Origin: Pedobacter sp. D749 | GTDB lineage: Bacteria > Bacteroidota > Bacteroidia > Sphingobacteriales > Sphingobacteriaceae | Direction of reading: 5' to 3' | DNA: 64,000 nt | Assembly: GCF_019317285.1 (NCBI RefSeq) | Contig: NZ_CP079218.1 | Location: forward strand, 1,116,001 to 1,180,000 | Part shown: one piece after another, positions 62,434 through 64,000 of the stretch | How positions within the stretch are numbered: the stretch's first letter is position 1 | How the letters are laid out: every line of letters starts with the position of its first letter | Notes under the pieces: generated by a model | What the model was told of the DNA's origin: nothing | Seen by the model: only the letters and a program-made list of their open reading frames with translations | Databases searched by the model: none | Translations under genes and position numbers: made by a program

Positions 62434-63201
62434 ATGAACAGAATTAAACAACTCTTTCAGGAGAAGAAAAACATATTATCAATTTATTATACTGCTGGTT
62501 ATCCAAATACTGGCGATACGATTCAAATTGCTGAAGCACTGGAAAAATCGGGTGCTGATATGCTCGAAATTGGTTTTCCTTATTCCGATCCTGTTGCCGA
62601 TGGACCGGTAATTCAAGCCAGTAGTAAACAATCACTCGATCAGGGCATGACGCTTAATCTGCTTTTTGAACAGTTGAAAGACTTGCGTAAGACCGTTACC
62701 ATTCCTGTTTTGTTAATGGGGTATGTAAATCCGGTTTTGCAGTTTGGCGTAGAAAAATTCTGCGAAGCCTGTGCCGAAGTAGGGGTAGATGGTTGTATCG
62801 TTCCTGATTTGCCCATGGTAGAGTATGAGGAATTTTATAAAGATTGCTTTGAAAAACATAACCTGAGCAATGTGTTTTTAATCACCCCTCAAACGGCTGA
62901 GGAACGCATCCATAAAATTGACGGTTTAACCAATGGATTTATCTATTTGTTATCATCATCGGCTACTACGGGTAAAAACCTCGAAGTTGGCGATACCACA
63001 GAAGCTTATTTCAGCAGAATTAAAAACCTGAATCTGAACAACCCAACAATGATCGGCTTCGGAATCAGTGATAAACAGACTTTTGATAAGGCCTGCTCGT
63101 ACGCTAATGGTGCTATTATTGGTACTGCTTTCGTTAAAGCCATTGCTGATGGGAATTTGGAGGAAAGTGTAAGCAATTTCATGATGAAGTTTAAGCGTTA
63201 G
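62434..63201 (+). CDS. trpA: Tryptophan synthase alpha subunit
   Basis: 255 residues, TIM barrel. Catalytic Glu in GADMLEIGFPYSDPVADGPV, second acidic residue in VDGCIVPDLPMVEYEEF, and phosphate loop GFGISDKQTF with NGAIIGTAFVKAI. It cleaves indole-glycerol phosphate to indole for TrpB. It ends the visible trp group; the region after it holds only repeats. Confidence 0.97.
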   Translation: MNRIKQLFQEKKNILSIYYTAGYPNTGDTIQIAEALEKSGADMLEIGFPYSDPVADGPVIQASSKQSLDQGMTLNLLFEQLKDLRKTVTIPVLLMGYVNPVLQFGVEKFCEACAEVGVDGCIVPDLPMVEYEEFYKDCFEKHNLSNVFLITPQTAEERIHKIDGLTNGFIYLLSSSATTGKNLEVGDTTEAYFSRIKNLNLNNPTMIGFGISDKQTFDKACSYANGAIIGTAFVKAIADGNLEESVSNFMMKFKR

Positions 63202-63854
63202 TATTTTTCTTTTCTTCCATAAATCGTCATTGCGAGGCACGAAGCAATCTTACAACTATCGCTACTAGCGAGCGCATTAAGATTGCTTCCCCGAAAGTCG
63301 GGGCAGGCTTTTTCAGGTCGTCACCCTGAACTTGTTTCAGGGTCTTAATGGTTAAAACTTTACTAGTTTCTTTTCACCATATAAGACATGTAAGAACATA
63401 TTAGGTATTGCGCTTATATTTAACTTATATGCCTTATATGGTTCAGTCTTTTGACGGCTGTTACTAAGGCACAATACTTTGTGTTCTTTGTGCCTTTGTG
63501 GTTAATCCTTTCTAGGCTACATCGTCATTCCCAACTTGATTGGGAATCGTAATGCTCTGGTAGTGTTTTTAGGTAGCATTAAGATTAGCTTCGCTGAGCA
63601 CTTCGTGGTTCCCGCCTGCGCGGGAAAGACGACCTTTTTTAGTAATCTTATAACTATAGGTATAGCGATCGTAGTATGATTGCCTGTCTGTTTCAGGTAG
63701 GCTTTATACATCGAAATGGCGGATTTTTTTGTACATTAGTCCCATTAAAATCTCTTTATAAATATAACTCAAACAGAATTCAATTCTGATATTCCCTTAT
63801 CGTTCTGATAGCAAGGGATAAATTTTTATTTTCTAAAATTTTATAAAAAACATC
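63202..63854. repeat. Repeat-rich gene-free region
   Basis: No gene is seen in 653 bp. It contains copy D of CGTCATTGCGAGG (63225 on), CACCCTGAACTTGTTTCAGG (63322 on, inverse of the 24.58 kb unit), and a CATTCCC...GGGAAAGACGACC block at 63523-63633 with TTCGCTGAGCACTTCGTGGTT, shared with 6.05 kb. Confidence 0.6.
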
Positions 63855-64000
63855 ATGCAAGATTTAAAAATTGCTTTAATCGGTGCTACAGGTAAAGCCG
63901 GTACTTATATTTTAAAAGCGCTATTGGCGCAACAATTCAGGGTAAAAGCCCTTATCAGGAATCCAGAAAAACTTCAGATCCATCATCCCTCGCTGGAAAT
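63855..64000 (+). CDS. NAD(P)-binding (NmrA/SDR-like) protein, partial
   Basis: The first 48 codons are present before the window ends. The start MQDLKIALIGATGKAGTYIL has the GxxGxxG dinucleotide loop of atypical SDR/NmrA-like proteins, followed by FRVKALIRNPEKL with a basic residue after strand 2 that suggests NADPH. The rest lies outside the window, so the product cannot be named more closely. Confidence 0.75.
   Translation, partial: MQDLKIALIGATGKAGTYILKALLAQQFRVKALIRNPEKLQIHHPSLE

Overview
The window is A+T-rich chromosomal DNA from a member of the Bacteroidota, most likely a Pedobacter-like Sphingobacteriaceae. The assignment rests on a fused MurF/alanine racemase, a DUF2147 protein, an ABC permease fused to an M1-type peptidase, LytS/LytTR regulation, Bacteroidota-type promoters (TTG-N19/20-TAnnTTTG) with little Shine-Dalgarno signal, and many short dispersed inverted repeats between genes. 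No plasmid, phage or CRISPR functions are visible.

Layout. 1-3 kb: the edge of a sugar-acid operon (UxaA-like dehydratase, FucP-like transporter) with a divergent AraC regulator. 3-9 kb: a GlxA-type regulator, DinB proteins (the first broken by a one-base frameshift), a VOC protein, a DoxX protein, a DUF2147 protein and an Asp-box propeller. 9-14.7 kb: a Ter stress cluster (TerC, HAD, phosphoribosyltransferase, two TerD, TelA, one unknown). 14.9-20 kb: dienelactone hydrolase, APH-type kinase, 2OG-Fe(II) oxygenase and a LytS/LytTR pair. 20-24.5 kb: an ABC ATPase and a permease/peptidase fusion. 24.9-31.7 kb: a tripartite RND efflux operon (TolC, RND, MFP) followed by an AraC regulator. 31.7-34.9 kb is gene-poor and holds a MITE-like element and a ~257 bp direct duplication. 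35-41.6 kb: AI-2E transporter, esterase, receiver protein, ROK kinase, lipocalin and hypothetical proteins.

41.6-46.4 kb is a small island. A tRNA-Leu(UAA)/tRNA-Gly(GCC) pair is present twice, and about 3.9 kb lies between ~92 bp direct repeats that end at the 3' edge of tRNA-Leu. The insert holds a RhuM relic, a compact three-gene cassette (two exported proteins and one Ig-like protein) and a transposase remnant. 46.4-58.9 kb is mostly conserved: recX, murF-alr, a DUF502 protein, a tandem pair of C-terminally anchored paralogues, a LOG protein, a sodium:solute symporter, recR, an SDR, an esterase and a Kir channel.

58.9-63.2 kb is the trp region: trpD, trpF, trpB and trpA, without trpE, trpG or trpC. 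Ahead of trpD, beyond a block of repeats, is an apparently complete peptide-leader attenuator: a Bacteroidota promoter, a 17-codon leader ORF with three consecutive Trp codons, and an intrinsic terminator with no structural gene just upstream. This is the most notable regulatory observation. The second is the set of dispersed repeat families, several with compensatory stem changes or terminal inverted repeats. The window ends in the first codons of an NAD(P)-binding protein gene.
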